Assembly: GCF_051380875.1 (NCBI RefSeq) | Contig: NZ_JBNYXW010000007.1 | Span: forward strand, 230,789-294,788 | DNA length: 64,000 nucleotides | Source of the DNA: Janthinobacterium sp051380875 | GTDB taxonomy: Bacteria > Pseudomonadota > Gammaproteobacteria > Burkholderiales > Burkholderiaceae_D | Direction of reading: 5' to 3' | In this document: positions 51,057 through 60,171 of the stretch, in pieces | Position numbering within the stretch: position 1 is the stretch's first letter | Layout of the letters: every line of letters begins with the position of its first letter | Program-made: the position numbers and the translations under genes | The notes under the pieces: model-generated | What the model was told of the DNA's origin: nothing | Database searches by the model: none | What the model saw: the letters and a program-made list of their open reading frames with translations, nothing else

Positions 51057-51531
51057 TAAAAAGCAACAGCCCCTGCAAGGCGTGCGCCACCGCCTGCTCG
51101 CGCACGGCCTGGCGGTCGCCGGCAAATACCAGCCGCTGCGTGAGGACGCGCTCGCCCATGGCCCAGCCGAAGCAGACGGTGCCGACGGGCTTGCCGGGCA
51201 CGCCGCCCGTGGGACCGGCGATGCCCGTGGTCGAGATGGCCACTTGGGCCGCGCTGTGGGCCAGCGTGCCTTGCGCCATGGCGGCGGCCACTTCTTCGCT
51301 GACGGCGCCATGTGCGGTGATCAAGGTGGCCGGCACGCCCAGCATGCTGCTCTTGGCGGCGTTCGAATAGGTGACGAAGCCGCACTCGAACCAGGCGCTT
51401 GAACCGTTGACTTCCGTGACGGCCTGCGCCACGCCGCCGCCCGTGCACGATTCTGCCGTGGCCAGCAGCAGGCCGCGTGCCCGCAAGGCCTGGCCCACTG
51501 CGGTGGAGAGAGTGAAGAGTGCCTTGCTCAT
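51049..51531 (-). CDS. pncC: Nicotinamide-nucleotide amidohydrolase (CinA C-terminal type)
   Basis: A 160-residue protein equal to the CinA C-terminal domain, which converts nicotinamide mononucleotide to nicotinate mononucleotide. Visible: LLLATAESCTGGGVAQAVTEVNGSSAWFECGFVTYSNAAKSSMLGV, then AISTTGIAGPTGG and GTVCFGWA. The ATG at 51531 gives the usual length; the frame open to 51636 has no family sequence. It is a single-domain form, without the MoeA-like N-terminus of full CinA. Confidence 0.93.
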   Translation of the reverse strand: MSKALFTLSTAVGQALRARGLLLATAESCTGGGVAQAVTEVNGSSAWFECGFVTYSNAAKSSMLGVPATLITAHGAVSEEVAAAMAQGTLAHSAAQVAISTTGIAGPTGGVPGKPVGTVCFGWAMGERVLTQRLVFAGDRQAVREQAVAHALQGLLLFIK

Positions 51532-51711
51532 CGTTGATTCCTGCGTGCATGGGGGAAGAGGCGTGACTGTAGCATGGCCTGGGGCAAAAGAAACTTTCCC
51601 CGCTAGCAGCGAAAATGCGTACACTCGTTTATACATTTGCTACTAATATGGAGCGGCAGGTGCTCTGCCGCTGCGCCAAACTTGCTGGCATCGTCCGAAT
51701 AGCGGCGCGGC

Positions 51712-52374
51712 ATGGCGCCACGCCTTCGCATGCATCATCTTTACTCGGTTGCCATGGCACTTCTGAACTGGACCTGGCGGCGGCAGCAGCATGGCCCGCT
51801 GCGTAGCTCCTTGCGTGGTGCCAGCGGCAGCCCCATCCGCTGGGGCTGGCTATTGCTGCTCCTGAGCGTGCTGTATGCCGGTGCGCAGGCGCAGGTGCCG
51901 GAGGACCTGGAGCGCCAGGTGAAGGCCGCCTATCTGTACAAGTTTGCCGGGTATGTCGAGTGGCCTGACGGCAGCTTTGGCCGTCCCGACGCACCACTGG
52001 TGATCGGCGTGGCCGGCGCCGATGCGCTGGCCGAGCAGCTCGAACTGAGCGTGGCCGGCCGTAGCGTCAACGGGCGCAGCGTGCAGGTCAGGAAAGTGCG
52101 GCGCGGCGAGCCGCTGGCCGGCTTGCACGTGCTGTACCTGGGTGCGCTGGACAAGCCGGCCCTGCAGGAAATGCTGGCCGCCAGCCGCGGCCTGGCGCTG
52201 CTGACGGTATCCGATTCGGATGAGGTCTACGCGATGGGCAGCATGATCAATTTTGTGATGGCCGACGACAAGGTGCGCTTCGACGTGGCCTTGAAACCCG
52301 TGGCGCAGGCGCATATCCGCATCAGTGCGCGCATGCTGCTGGCCGCCTACCGCGTGCAGACGGGCGGCGCATGA
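51712..52374 (+). CDS. YfiR family periplasmic protein
   Basis: A 220-residue protein matching the YfiR/DUF4154 family. A hydrophobic segment (WGWLLLLLSVLYAGAQAQ) is the export signal, preceded by about 40 residues that are probably not translated, since ATGs at 51730 and 51754 also exist. The mature domain contains KAAYLYKFAGYVEWP, the standard YfiR opening, and GSMINFVMADDKVRFDVAL near the end. YfiR is known as a periplasmic repressor of the membrane cyclase YfiN. Here the next gene, overlapping by ATGA, is a hybrid kinase with the same sensor type. Confidence 0.9.
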   Translation: MAPRLRMHHLYSVAMALLNWTWRRQQHGPLRSSLRGASGSPIRWGWLLLLLSVLYAGAQAQVPEDLERQVKAAYLYKFAGYVEWPDGSFGRPDAPLVIGVAGADALAEQLELSVAGRSVNGRSVQVRKVRRGEPLAGLHVLYLGALDKPALQEMLAASRGLALLTVSDSDEVYAMGSMINFVMADDKVRFDVALKPVAQAHIRISARMLLAAYRVQTGGA

Positions 52375-54401
52375 TCAGACTGCGTTCCATCCGCCGCAAG
52401 CTCATGTCGGTTGTCTTGCTGACCACCCTGGTGGCGCTCGTCATCTCGCTGGGCACCATCGTCGTGTACGACTTGCGCAGCTACCACCGCAACCTGGTGG
52501 CCGATATCAGCACCCAGGCCGAGTTGCTGGGGCACATGAGTTCGGCCGCGCTGGCCTTCGACGATGAACGCTTGGCGCTGGAAAACCTCAATCTGCTGCG
52601 CATCCGCCCGCGCGTGACGGCCGGTGCCCTGTACAAGGCCGACGGCAGCCTGTTTGCCAGCTACCGCGCGAACGCGCAGACGGGGCCGCTGCCGGCGCAG
52701 GCCGGCAAGGAAGGCGAAAGCATCGCGGGCAAATCGGTCGAACTGTTCAAGCCCATCGTCGACAATGGCGAGCTGCTGGGCACCGTCTATCTGCGCGCCG
52801 ACTATGAACTGGCGGGGCGTACGGTCGATTACCTGGCCATCGCGCTGGGCGTGACGGTGCTGGCGCTGCTGGTAGCCTTGCTGCTGCTGCGCCGCCTCGA
52901 TCACGTGATCACGCAGCCCATTCTCGACATCGCCGACGTGGCGCGCGAGGTGATCGAGACGGGCGACTATTCGCGCCGCGCGCGCAAACTCAGTGCCGAC
53001 GAAGTGGCGCAGCTGGTCGATTCCTTCAATATGATGCTGGCCGAGATCGAGCACCGTACGCAGGCGCTGGAGCGCTCGAACGGCGAGCTGGCGCGCGAGG
53101 CCGGGCAGCGTGCCCAGGCGCAGCAGGAAGTCATGCGCCTGAACCAGGACCTGGAAGTGCGCGTGCACGAGCGCACGGTGCAGCTGGAAATGACGAATGG
53201 CGAGCTGGCCATGGCGATGGAAGAGGCGCGCAGCGCCAACTATGCCAAGTCGGCATTTTTATCGTCGATGAGCCACGAATTGCGCACGCCCCTGAATGCC
53301 ATCCTGGGCTTTGCGCAAATCCTCAGCTCCGAGCGCCTGCCGTCGACCCTGGCGCAAAAGAAGGAGTTTGCCGGCCATATCTTGAAATCGGGACGCCACT
53401 TGTTGACCTTGATCAATGAAATCCTCGACCTGGCGAAGGTCGAATCGGGCACCGTCAGCCTATCGCTGGAACCGGTGGCGCTGCACGCCATCTTGCAGGA
53501 ATGCCGCGACATGATCGCGCCGCTGGCCAGCCAGCGCGGCATCGGCATAGGGTTTCCCTCCGAATGCACACTGACTGTGCTGGCCGACCGCACGCGTTTG
53601 AAGCAGATTCTGTTGAATCTGCTGTCGAATGCGCTCAAGTACAACCGCGAGCAAGGCAAGATCAGCATCGAGTGCGCGCCGCAGCCGGGTGGGCGCGTGC
53701 GCATCAGCGTGCGCGACACGGGCATCGGCCTCGATAACGAACAGCTGGCGCTGCTGTTCCAGCCCTTCAACCGCCTGGGCCAGGAAGGCGGCACGCAAGA
53801 GGGCAGCGGCATCGGCCTGGTGGTCACCAAGCGCCTGGTGGAACTGATGGATGGCAGCATCGGCGTGGCCAGCGAGGCTGGCGTGGGCAGCACGTTCTGG
53901 ATCGAGCTGCGCGCGGCCGACAGCCTGCCCCTGCCCGCGCCGCCGCTCCTGCCGCGGCCGGACCTGGCCGGCGCGCTGCTCGACAACAGCGCCCCCGTGA
54001 CCTTGCTGTACGTGGAAGACAATCCCGCCAACCTGACCCTGGTCGAGGAAATCGTGCGCTATTGTCCGCAGTTGCAGCTGTTGACGGCCAAGGATGGCCG
54101 CCTGGGCGTGGAGATGGCGCGCAGCCACTTGCCGCAGCTGATCTTGATGGATATCAACCTGCCCACCATGAATGGCATCGATGCCTTGAAACTGCTGCGC
54201 GCCGACCCGCGCACGGCGCATATTCCCGTCATCGCCCTGACGGCCAATGCCATGCCGGGCGACGTGGAACGCAGCATGGCGCTGGGCTTTTACCGCTATC
54301 TGACCAAGCCGCTCAACGTCGATGAATTCAACGCGGCGATCAACAGCGCGCTGGCCCATGTGGCGCAGCAGCGCCGGCAGAAAGGCAGGGGTGCGCCATG
54401 A
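52371..54401 (+). CDS. Hybrid histidine kinase with CHASE8-like sensor, HAMP and receiver domain
   Basis: A 676-residue membrane hybrid kinase. TM1 at about 11-33, a periplasmic CHASE8-like domain to about 150 (AELLGHMSSAALAFDDERLALENL), TM2 at about 151-173, HAMP, a coiled-coil, HisKA with SMSHELRTPLNA (His302), HATPase (NLLSNALKYN, DTGIGL, GSGIGLVVTKRL) and a C-terminal REC with VEDNPAN, LMDINLPTMNG and LTKPLN. The CHASE8 sensor is the one that YfiR controls in YfiN, so YfiR probably governs this kinase. The start overlaps yfiR and the end overlaps the next gene. Confidence 0.92.
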   Translation: MIRLRSIRRKLMSVVLLTTLVALVISLGTIVVYDLRSYHRNLVADISTQAELLGHMSSAALAFDDERLALENLNLLRIRPRVTAGALYKADGSLFASYRANAQTGPLPAQAGKEGESIAGKSVELFKPIVDNGELLGTVYLRADYELAGRTVDYLAIALGVTVLALLVALLLLRRLDHVITQPILDIADVAREVIETGDYSRRARKLSADEVAQLVDSFNMMLAEIEHRTQALERSNGELAREAGQRAQAQQEVMRLNQDLEVRVHERTVQLEMTNGELAMAMEEARSANYAKSAFLSSMSHELRTPLNAILGFAQILSSERLPSTLAQKKEFAGHILKSGRHLLTLINEILDLAKVESGTVSLSLEPVALHAILQECRDMIAPLASQRGIGIGFPSECTLTVLADRTRLKQILLNLLSNALKYNREQGKISIECAPQPGGRVRISVRDTGIGLDNEQLALLFQPFNRLGQEGGTQEGSGIGLVVTKRLVELMDGSIGVASEAGVGSTFWIELRAADSLPLPAPPLLPRPDLAGALLDNSAPVTLLYVEDNPANLTLVEEIVRYCPQLQLLTAKDGRLGVEMARSHLPQLILMDINLPTMNGIDALKLLRADPRTAHIPVIALTANAMPGDVERSMALGFYRYLTKPLNVDEFNAAINSALAHVAQQRRQKGRGAP

Positions 54402-56974
54402 TCAGCCAGGCCGACATCTATGGCGCGAAAATCCTCATCGTCGATGACCAGGAAGTCAATTTGCGCCTGCTCGAACATCTGCTGGAAAGCGGCGGCTACA
54501 CGGCGCTATCGAGCACGCTCGACGCGTGCGCCGTGGCGGGGCTGCACCAGCGCCACCAGTATGATTTGATCATTCTCGACATGGTGATGCCCGCCATGAG
54601 CGGCCATGCCGTGATGGATGCGCTGCGCCCGCTGGAGCTGGAAGGCTATCTGCCCGTGCTGGTGATTACCGCCGACCCGGACGCCAAGCTGGCGGCGCTG
54701 GAAGCGGGCGCGCGCGACTTCATCAGCAAGCCTTTCGATGCGCTCGAAGTGCTCACGCGCATCCGCAACATGCTCGAAGTGCGCCTGCTGCACCGCGCCG
54801 CGCGCCACTACAATGCGCTGCTCGAACGCACGGTGGGCCAGCGCACGGCCGAATTGCAGCGCTTTCGCGGCGCCATCGACGCCACCACCGACGCCATTTT
54901 CCTCGTCGACGTGCTGGGCATGGCGCTGGTCGACGCGAATGACGGCGCCTGCCGCCTGCTGGGATACACGCGCAGCCAGCTGCTGTCGCTGGCGCCTGGC
55001 GCCCTGCTGCCACCGCCACCGCCGGCGCCACTGGCCGCGCTGCAGGGTGGCTCGGCCCATCGGGCCACGGAAGTGACGGAATGCGAACTGGTTCGGCGCG
55101 ACTTGAGCCTGGTGCCCGTGGAGCTGGGCTGGCACTGGCATGCGCAATCGCCCATGGCGGGGGGGGCTGCCACGGGCGGCTTGCTGCTGATCGCCGTGGC
55201 GCGCGACATCAGCGAGCGGCGCCAGGCGCAGGAGCGCCTGAAGCACCTGGCCCATTACGACAGCTTGACGGGGCTGCCGAACCGTAGCCTGTTTTACCAG
55301 ACGCTGGCCCAGGCCGTCGAACTGGCGCAGGAGAAAAGCTGGCGCATCGTGGTGCTGTTCATCGCGCTGGACCGTTTTAAAAGCATCAACGATACGCTGG
55401 GCGCGGCGCTGGGCGACGAACTGCTGCGCCAGTTCAGCAACCGCCTGGTCGAATGCGTGCGCCTGCGCGATACGGTGGGGCGCCTGGGTAACGACGAATT
55501 CGCGCTCATCCTGACCATGAGCCGCAACCAGCAGGAGGCCGTGGCGGTGGCCAACCAGGTGCGCGAAGCCTTGCGCGCGCCATTCGACCTGCATGGCCAC
55601 GCAGCCACCCTGACGGCCAGCATCGGCATCGCCATGTATCCCGACGATGCCACCGACCCGGAAACCTTGATCAAGTACGCCAATACGGCCATGGGCGGCG
55701 CCAAGCAGGCGGGGCGTGACGGCTACCGGTTTTTTACGGCCGGTATGAACGTGCAGGTGCTGGCGCGCCTGGACCTGGAACTGGCGCTGCGCCATGCGCT
55801 CGAGCACGAGCAGTTCATCCTGTACTACCAGCCAAAGGTGCATTTGCGCACCGGCCGCATCAGCGGCGTGGAAGCGCTGCTGCGCTGGCGCCGTCCCGGC
55901 TACGGCCTGGTGGCGCCGGCCGAATTCGTGCCGGTGCTGGAAGACACGGGCCTGATCGTGCGCGTGGGCGCCTGGGTGATCCAGGCCGCCTGCCGCCAGA
56001 TCGCCGAGTGGCGCGACAGCGAAGTGGGGCCGGTGCACGTGGCCGTAAACGTATCGAGCCGCCAGTTTGCCGAAGGCGACCTGGGCGGTGAAGTAACGCG
56101 CGCGCTGGCCCAGCATGGCGTGGCGCCCGAGCTGCTGGAGCTGGAGTTGACGGAAACGGCGCTGATGTCGAACGCCGAGCGCACCATCGTGGTGCTGGGC
56201 AAATTGAAGAAAATCGGCGTCAAGGTGGCCATCGACGATTTCGGCACCGGTTACTCCAGCCTGGCATATCTGCAGCGCTTCCCCATCGACAAGCTGAAGA
56301 TCGACATCGCCTTCGTGCGCAACATCACCAGCAATCCGAACGACGCAGCCATCGCGCTGGCCATCATCAGCATGGCGCACAGCCTGAAACTGAGCGTGGT
56401 GGCCGAGGGCGTGGAATCGCGCCCGCAGCTGGAATACCTGCGGCGCAACCGCTGCGATGAAATCCAGGGCTTCTATTTCAGCCGCGCCCTGCCGGCGCTG
56501 GAGCTGGGGCAGATGATCGTCGCCGGCGCCGGCCTGCCGCCCGGCCACGACCCGGCCGCCCAGCCGGCGCAAACCTTGCTCATCGTCGATGACGACGTCA
56601 ACGTGCTGTCATCCTTGCACCGGCTGTTCCGCCCCGATGGTTATCAGATTCTCACGGCCAGCACGCCGGCCGAGGGCTTTGAAATGCTGGCGCTGCACCG
56701 CGTGCACGTGATCGTCTGCGACCAGCGCATGCCGAGCATGAGCGGTACGGAGTTCTTGAGCAAGGTCAAGGAACTGTACCCGGAAACCATCCGCATCATC
56801 TTGTCCGGCTACACGGGCCTGGAAGCGGTGCTCGACTCGATCAACCGGGGCGCCATCTACCGTTTTTATACCAAGCCCTGGGACGACACCGAGCTGCGCG
56901 ACAACATCCGCCTGGCCTTCCAGCACTACTGGATGGTGAACCAGCCGGGATTGGCACGGGTGGCGGTGCGCTAG
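54398..56974 (+). CDS. REC-PAS-GGDEF-EAL-REC c-di-GMP response regulator
   Basis: An 858-residue cytoplasmic protein. The first REC (about 8-125) has VDDQ and LIILDMVMPAMSG (phospho-Asp). A PAS domain (about 150-270) follows. The GGDEF motif reads LGNDEF, so it is degenerate and probably not a cyclase. The EAL domain has VEALLRW, ELTETALM, DDFGTGYSS and AEGVE, so phosphodiesterase activity is likely. A second REC (about 726-840) has VIVCDQRMPSMSGTEF and TKPWDD. It is last in the operon with YfiR and the hybrid kinase, from which it likely receives phosphate. Confidence 0.92.
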   Translation: MISQADIYGAKILIVDDQEVNLRLLEHLLESGGYTALSSTLDACAVAGLHQRHQYDLIILDMVMPAMSGHAVMDALRPLELEGYLPVLVITADPDAKLAALEAGARDFISKPFDALEVLTRIRNMLEVRLLHRAARHYNALLERTVGQRTAELQRFRGAIDATTDAIFLVDVLGMALVDANDGACRLLGYTRSQLLSLAPGALLPPPPPAPLAALQGGSAHRATEVTECELVRRDLSLVPVELGWHWHAQSPMAGGAATGGLLLIAVARDISERRQAQERLKHLAHYDSLTGLPNRSLFYQTLAQAVELAQEKSWRIVVLFIALDRFKSINDTLGAALGDELLRQFSNRLVECVRLRDTVGRLGNDEFALILTMSRNQQEAVAVANQVREALRAPFDLHGHAATLTASIGIAMYPDDATDPETLIKYANTAMGGAKQAGRDGYRFFTAGMNVQVLARLDLELALRHALEHEQFILYYQPKVHLRTGRISGVEALLRWRRPGYGLVAPAEFVPVLEDTGLIVRVGAWVIQAACRQIAEWRDSEVGPVHVAVNVSSRQFAEGDLGGEVTRALAQHGVAPELLELELTETALMSNAERTIVVLGKLKKIGVKVAIDDFGTGYSSLAYLQRFPIDKLKIDIAFVRNITSNPNDAAIALAIISMAHSLKLSVVAEGVESRPQLEYLRRNRCDEIQGFYFSRALPALELGQMIVAGAGLPPGHDPAAQPAQTLLIVDDDVNVLSSLHRLFRPDGYQILTASTPAEGFEMLALHRVHVIVCDQRMPSMSGTEFLSKVKELYPETIRIILSGYTGLEAVLDSINRGAIYRFYTKPWDDTELRDNIRLAFQHYWMVNQPGLARVAVR

Positions 56975-56984
56975 CTTCGCTAAC

Positions 56985-57965
56985 TCAGTCGCTGAAGTGG
57001 TCGAAAGACGATAACTGCAAATCGAGCGGCAGCCCCTTTGCATCCACCAGGCGCAAGCCCGGTGCCGCTTCGATGCGGCCCACGCGCGTGGCCGGCGTGC
57101 CGCAGCTTGTCGCCAGGGCGGCGATGGCGTCGCGCGAGGAGGCCGGTGCCGTGAAGCACAGTTCGTAGTCGTCGCCGCCGGCGGCCGTGTAGCGGCGGCG
57201 CAGCAGCGTGGCTTGCCGCGCCAGTATCGGGCCGGCCGGCAGGGCATCGACGTCGAGGGTGGCGCCCACGCCTGATGCCTTTAATATGTGGCCAAGGTCG
57301 CCCACCAGGCCGTCCGAGATGTCGATGGCCGCATGCGCCAGGCCCTGTTCGGCCAGGGCGCAGCCCAGCGCCACGCGCGGCGTGGGCGTGTGCAGGCGCG
57401 CGGCGGCCGTCAGCAGGTCGGCGGGAGACAGTTGCTGTTCCATGCGGTAGCCGGCCAGCGCCAGGCGCGCGTCGCCCAGGGTACCGCTGACCCAGATATC
57501 GTCACCCGCCACGGCCGCGCTGCGGCGCAGGGCCTGGCCTGGCGCCAGTTCGCCAAACACGGTAATGCAGATATTTAACGGGCCCTTGGTGGTGTCGCCG
57601 CCGATCAACTCGCAGCCAAACGCGTCGGCCAGCGCAAACAGGCCGTCGGCAAAGCCGGCCAGCCAGGCGCGCTGCGCTTGCGGCAGCGCCAGCGCCAGGG
57701 TGAACGCCACGGGACGCGCGCCCATGGCGGCCAGGTCGGACAGGTTCACGGCCAGGCTTTTATGCCCGAGCATGCGCGCGTCGGCGCCGGCAAAGAAATG
57801 CCGGTCCTCGACCAGCATGTCCGACGAAATGGCGATCTGCTTGCCCGCACAGGGTGTGAGCAGCGCGCAATCGTCGCCGATGCCCAAAGTGGCGCGGCCG
57901 GGGCGTTGGCGTACAAAATACTGTTTGATCAGGTCGAATTCGGAAAGCGCGTCGTGTGGGGCCAT
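56985..57965 (-). CDS. thiL: Thiamine-monophosphate kinase
   Basis: A 326-residue ThiL that phosphorylates thiamine phosphate to thiamine diphosphate. Visible: LSEFDLIKQYF, LGIGDDCALL, DMLVEDRHF, KSLAVNLSDLAAMGARP, GGDTTKG, ISDGLVGDLGHIL and GGDDYELCFT. The length is standard. It converges on the EAL gene, separated by ten bases. Confidence 0.95.
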   Translation of the reverse strand: MAPHDALSEFDLIKQYFVRQRPGRATLGIGDDCALLTPCAGKQIAISSDMLVEDRHFFAGADARMLGHKSLAVNLSDLAAMGARPVAFTLALALPQAQRAWLAGFADGLFALADAFGCELIGGDTTKGPLNICITVFGELAPGQALRRSAAVAGDDIWVSGTLGDARLALAGYRMEQQLSPADLLTAAARLHTPTPRVALGCALAEQGLAHAAIDISDGLVGDLGHILKASGVGATLDVDALPAGPILARQATLLRRRYTAAGGDDYELCFTAPASSRDAIAALATSCGTPATRVGRIEAAPGLRLVDAKGLPLDLQLSSFDHFSD

Positions 57966-58076
57966 GGCTCGTCTGCTGGTGGGTAAGGGGTGTGGCCCGG
58001 CTATTATAGGCTGGCGTGCGGCCCGGCAATGCTAGCGCTTGATCAGCGCCAATACAGCCACGATGAGCGTCACTCG

Positions 58077-58106
58077 CAGCAACCCGGCTTCCATGCCGGG
58101 TTGCTG
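58077..58106. repeat. Perfect inverted repeat (terminator-like) downstream of marR
   Basis: CAGCAACCCGGC (58077-58088) pairs perfectly with GCCGGGTTGCTG (58095-58106) over six bases. The plus strand continues GTCTTTCTG and the minus strand has no T run. It lies between the leftward marR and thiL genes; it may be a weak terminator for marR or a regulatory stem. Confidence 0.6.
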
Positions 58107-58140
58107 GTCTTTCTGACAGATGGCGCGCTGCGCGAATTGC

Positions 58141-58665
58141 TTATACATCCCGTTTTGCCTGGGCCATGCCCTGCAGCAGCTTGCCCAGCAACTGGTCGAG
58201 CTGGTGCTGCTCGTCCGCGCTCAGGGGCGATAGCATGCGGCGCTCGTTGTCCACATGCAACAGTACCAATTGCTCGATCAATGCCAATCCCTTGGGCGTC
58301 AAGGCCACCAGCACGCCGCGCCGGTCGGTGGGGTGCTTCTGCCGTTCGATCAGGCCCGCCGCTTCCAGGCGGTCGATGCGGTTGGTCATGCCGCCCGAGG
58401 ACAGCATCGCCGCTTCGTACAGGGCGGTGGGCGTGAGCGCATAGGGCGCGCCCGAACGGCGCAGGGTGGCCAGCACGTCGAATTCGCCCGGCTGCAAGCC
58501 GTGTTCGGCAAACAAGGGATTGAGCCAGTCGCGCGCCATCAGCTGCGCCACCGTGCCCAGCTGTCCCACCAGTTGCATGGCATGCGTGTCCATCTGTGGC
58601 AGCTCGCGCTGCCATTGTTCTGCCGCAAATTGCGCGCGCAGATGTTCTTGCGGGTTCGTCGTCAT
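58141..58665 (-). CDS. MarR family transcriptional regulator
   Basis: A 174-residue MarR-type winged-helix regulator: LNPLFAEHGLQPGEFDVLATLRRSG, LTPTALYEAAMLSSGGMTNRIDRLEAAGLIER and DRRGVLVALTPKG. Such proteins usually repress a divergent gene and respond to small aromatic ligands. It diverges from the MFS exporter across about 120 bases, which hold the palindrome described at 58701-58718. Confidence 0.93.
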   Translation of the reverse strand: MTTNPQEHLRAQFAAEQWQRELPQMDTHAMQLVGQLGTVAQLMARDWLNPLFAEHGLQPGEFDVLATLRRSGAPYALTPTALYEAAMLSSGGMTNRIDRLEAAGLIERQKHPTDRRGVLVALTPKGLALIEQLVLLHVDNERRMLSPLSADEQHQLDQLLGKLLQGMAQAKRDV

Positions 58666-58700
58666 GGGATTCCTGTTTATCTTGGTGTCGAGATATAATC

Positions 58701-58718
58701 TATCTTTATGCTAAGATA
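58701..58718. promoter_or_regulatory. Candidate MarR operator
   Basis: TATCTT-tatgct-AAGATA is a perfect 6-bp inverted repeat with a six-base spacer, located in the gap between marR and the MFS gene. TATAAT at 58694-58699 touches it. The size fits a MarR operator. Confidence 0.5.
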
Positions 58719-58785
58719 CTTTTCATCGAGTTATATTTAATGACGCATTAAACCATGTGCCTCCCTGCGGGGCAAGGACTATCCC

Positions 58786-59973
58786 ATGCCCTCCGAACGA
58801 CCTGCATCACCCCACCTTTGCTCGCCCGCCCTGCTGGTGGCCGCCATTATCTTGCTGGGCCTGAACCTGCGGCCCATCCTGGCCGCCATCGGTCCCTTGC
58901 TCGACAGCATCCAGGCCAGTACCGGCATCAGCAATGCCGACGCCGGCTTGCTGACCACCGTGCCGGTGTTCGCCATGGGCGTGTGCGCCCTGGCTGGCGC
59001 GCAGTTGCAGCGCCGCCTGGGCGTGGCGCGCGGCATCACGCTGGGCATCGCCATCATCGCTTGCGCCTGCGCCCTGCGCTGGCCCCTGCATGGCAGCGCG
59101 GGCCTGATCGCCACGGCGGCCCTGGGCGGCCTGGGCATCGCACTGGTGCAGGCGCTGTTACCATCGTTCATCAAACGCCATTTCCCCGAACAGGCGGGCC
59201 AGCTGATGGGCTTGTATACGACAGGCATCATGGGTGGCGCGGCCATTGCTGCCGCGTCCGCTTCACCGCTGGCGCAGTCGCTGGGCTGGAATGCACTGCT
59301 GGCGCTGTGGGCGCTGCCTGCGGTGGCCGCCGCGCTGCTGTGGCGCCGCGCGACGGCAGCGCGCGTGGAGGTGTCGCATGGCGCAGGCGCCAGCTTGCCC
59401 GTGGGCAGCGGCCGCGCCTGGCTGCTGATGGTGTTTTTCGGCATCGGCACGGGCGCCTACACCCTGGTGCTGGCCTGGCTGCCGCCGTTCTACACGGAGC
59501 TGGGCTGGAGCGCGGCCGACAGCGGCTTGCTGCTGGGCGCCCTGACCCTGGTGGAAGTGCTGGCAGGATTATTTATTTCCAGCATCATCAACCGCTTTCC
59601 CGACCGCCGCATCCTGTTGTTCACTGTGCTGCTGGCCGTGCTGGGCGGCCTGGCTTGCCTGATCGTAGCGCCAAAGCAACTGGCGCTGCCCGCCGTGGCC
59701 TTGCTGGGCTGCGGCATCGGCGCGCTGTTTCCCCTGTCCCTGATCGTCAGCATGGACCACGTACGCGATCCCGCCGGCGCGGGTGCGCTGCTGGGCTTTG
59801 TGCAGGGCGGTGGCTACATCATCGCCAGCAGCATGCCCTTCATTGCCGGCCTGATCCGCCAGCATTCGTCCAGCCTGGCCCAGGCGTGGATGGTGATGGC
59901 GGGCGGCGTGCTGCTGCTATTGCTGATCGCCTTGCGCTTCGCGCCGGGGGCGCGGCTGGACATCGCAAGGTGA
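58786..59973 (+). CDS. MFS transporter, CynX/NimT type
   Basis: A 395-residue major-facilitator protein with about 12 predicted helices. Early segment LLGLNLRPILAAIGPLLDSIQASTGIS and the later GGYIIASSMPFIAGL resemble CynX/NimT (cyanate or nitroimidazole transport group). The MarR neighbour suggests drug or aromatic-compound efflux, but the substrate is unknown. The ATG at 58786 begins MPSERPASPHL. Confidence 0.9.
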   Translation: MPSERPASPHLCSPALLVAAIILLGLNLRPILAAIGPLLDSIQASTGISNADAGLLTTVPVFAMGVCALAGAQLQRRLGVARGITLGIAIIACACALRWPLHGSAGLIATAALGGLGIALVQALLPSFIKRHFPEQAGQLMGLYTTGIMGGAAIAAASASPLAQSLGWNALLALWALPAVAAALLWRRATAARVEVSHGAGASLPVGSGRAWLLMVFFGIGTGAYTLVLAWLPPFYTELGWSAADSGLLLGALTLVEVLAGLFISSIINRFPDRRILLFTVLLAVLGGLACLIVAPKQLALPAVALLGCGIGALFPLSLIVSMDHVRDPAGAGALLGFVQGGGYIIASSMPFIAGLIRQHSSSLAQAWMVMAGGVLLLLLIALRFAPGARLDIAR

Positions 59974-60073
59974 TTCTTAAAATTAATTAAAAATGAGAAT
60001 GCGATAGTTTTTGTTGCTATCTCCGTTTGCGCAAGCGAGTGGCCTTACAATGCTAGGTTATGCGTTTTCGTGA

Positions 60074-60128
60074 TATCAGACTGTGGCTAGCGGAAAATAC
60101 CTAGCTAATTGAAAGTATCGGTCTGATA
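60074..60128. promoter_or_regulatory. Inverted repeat in the maeB upstream region
   Basis: TATCAGAC (60074-60081) and GTCTGATA (60121-60128) form an 8-bp perfect inverted repeat 39 bases apart, about 50-100 bases upstream of the maeB start. The right arm overlaps TG-a-TAAAAT (60127-60132), an extended -10-like site. It could be a looped operator. Confidence 0.4.
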
Positions 60129-60171
60129 AAATCCGGAACACCCGATCGACCAAACAGGAAGGCAGCACAGC

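Noticed and set aside
54506..56572. 688-codon open frame antisense to the GGDEF-EAL gene
   Set aside because: Shadow of a clearly recognised gene; no start site or family sequence.
59974..60010. Possible Fur box (AAATGAGAATGCGATAG)
   Set aside because: Only one half resembles the iron box and the second half does not form the expected repeat; the neighbouring genes have no iron link.
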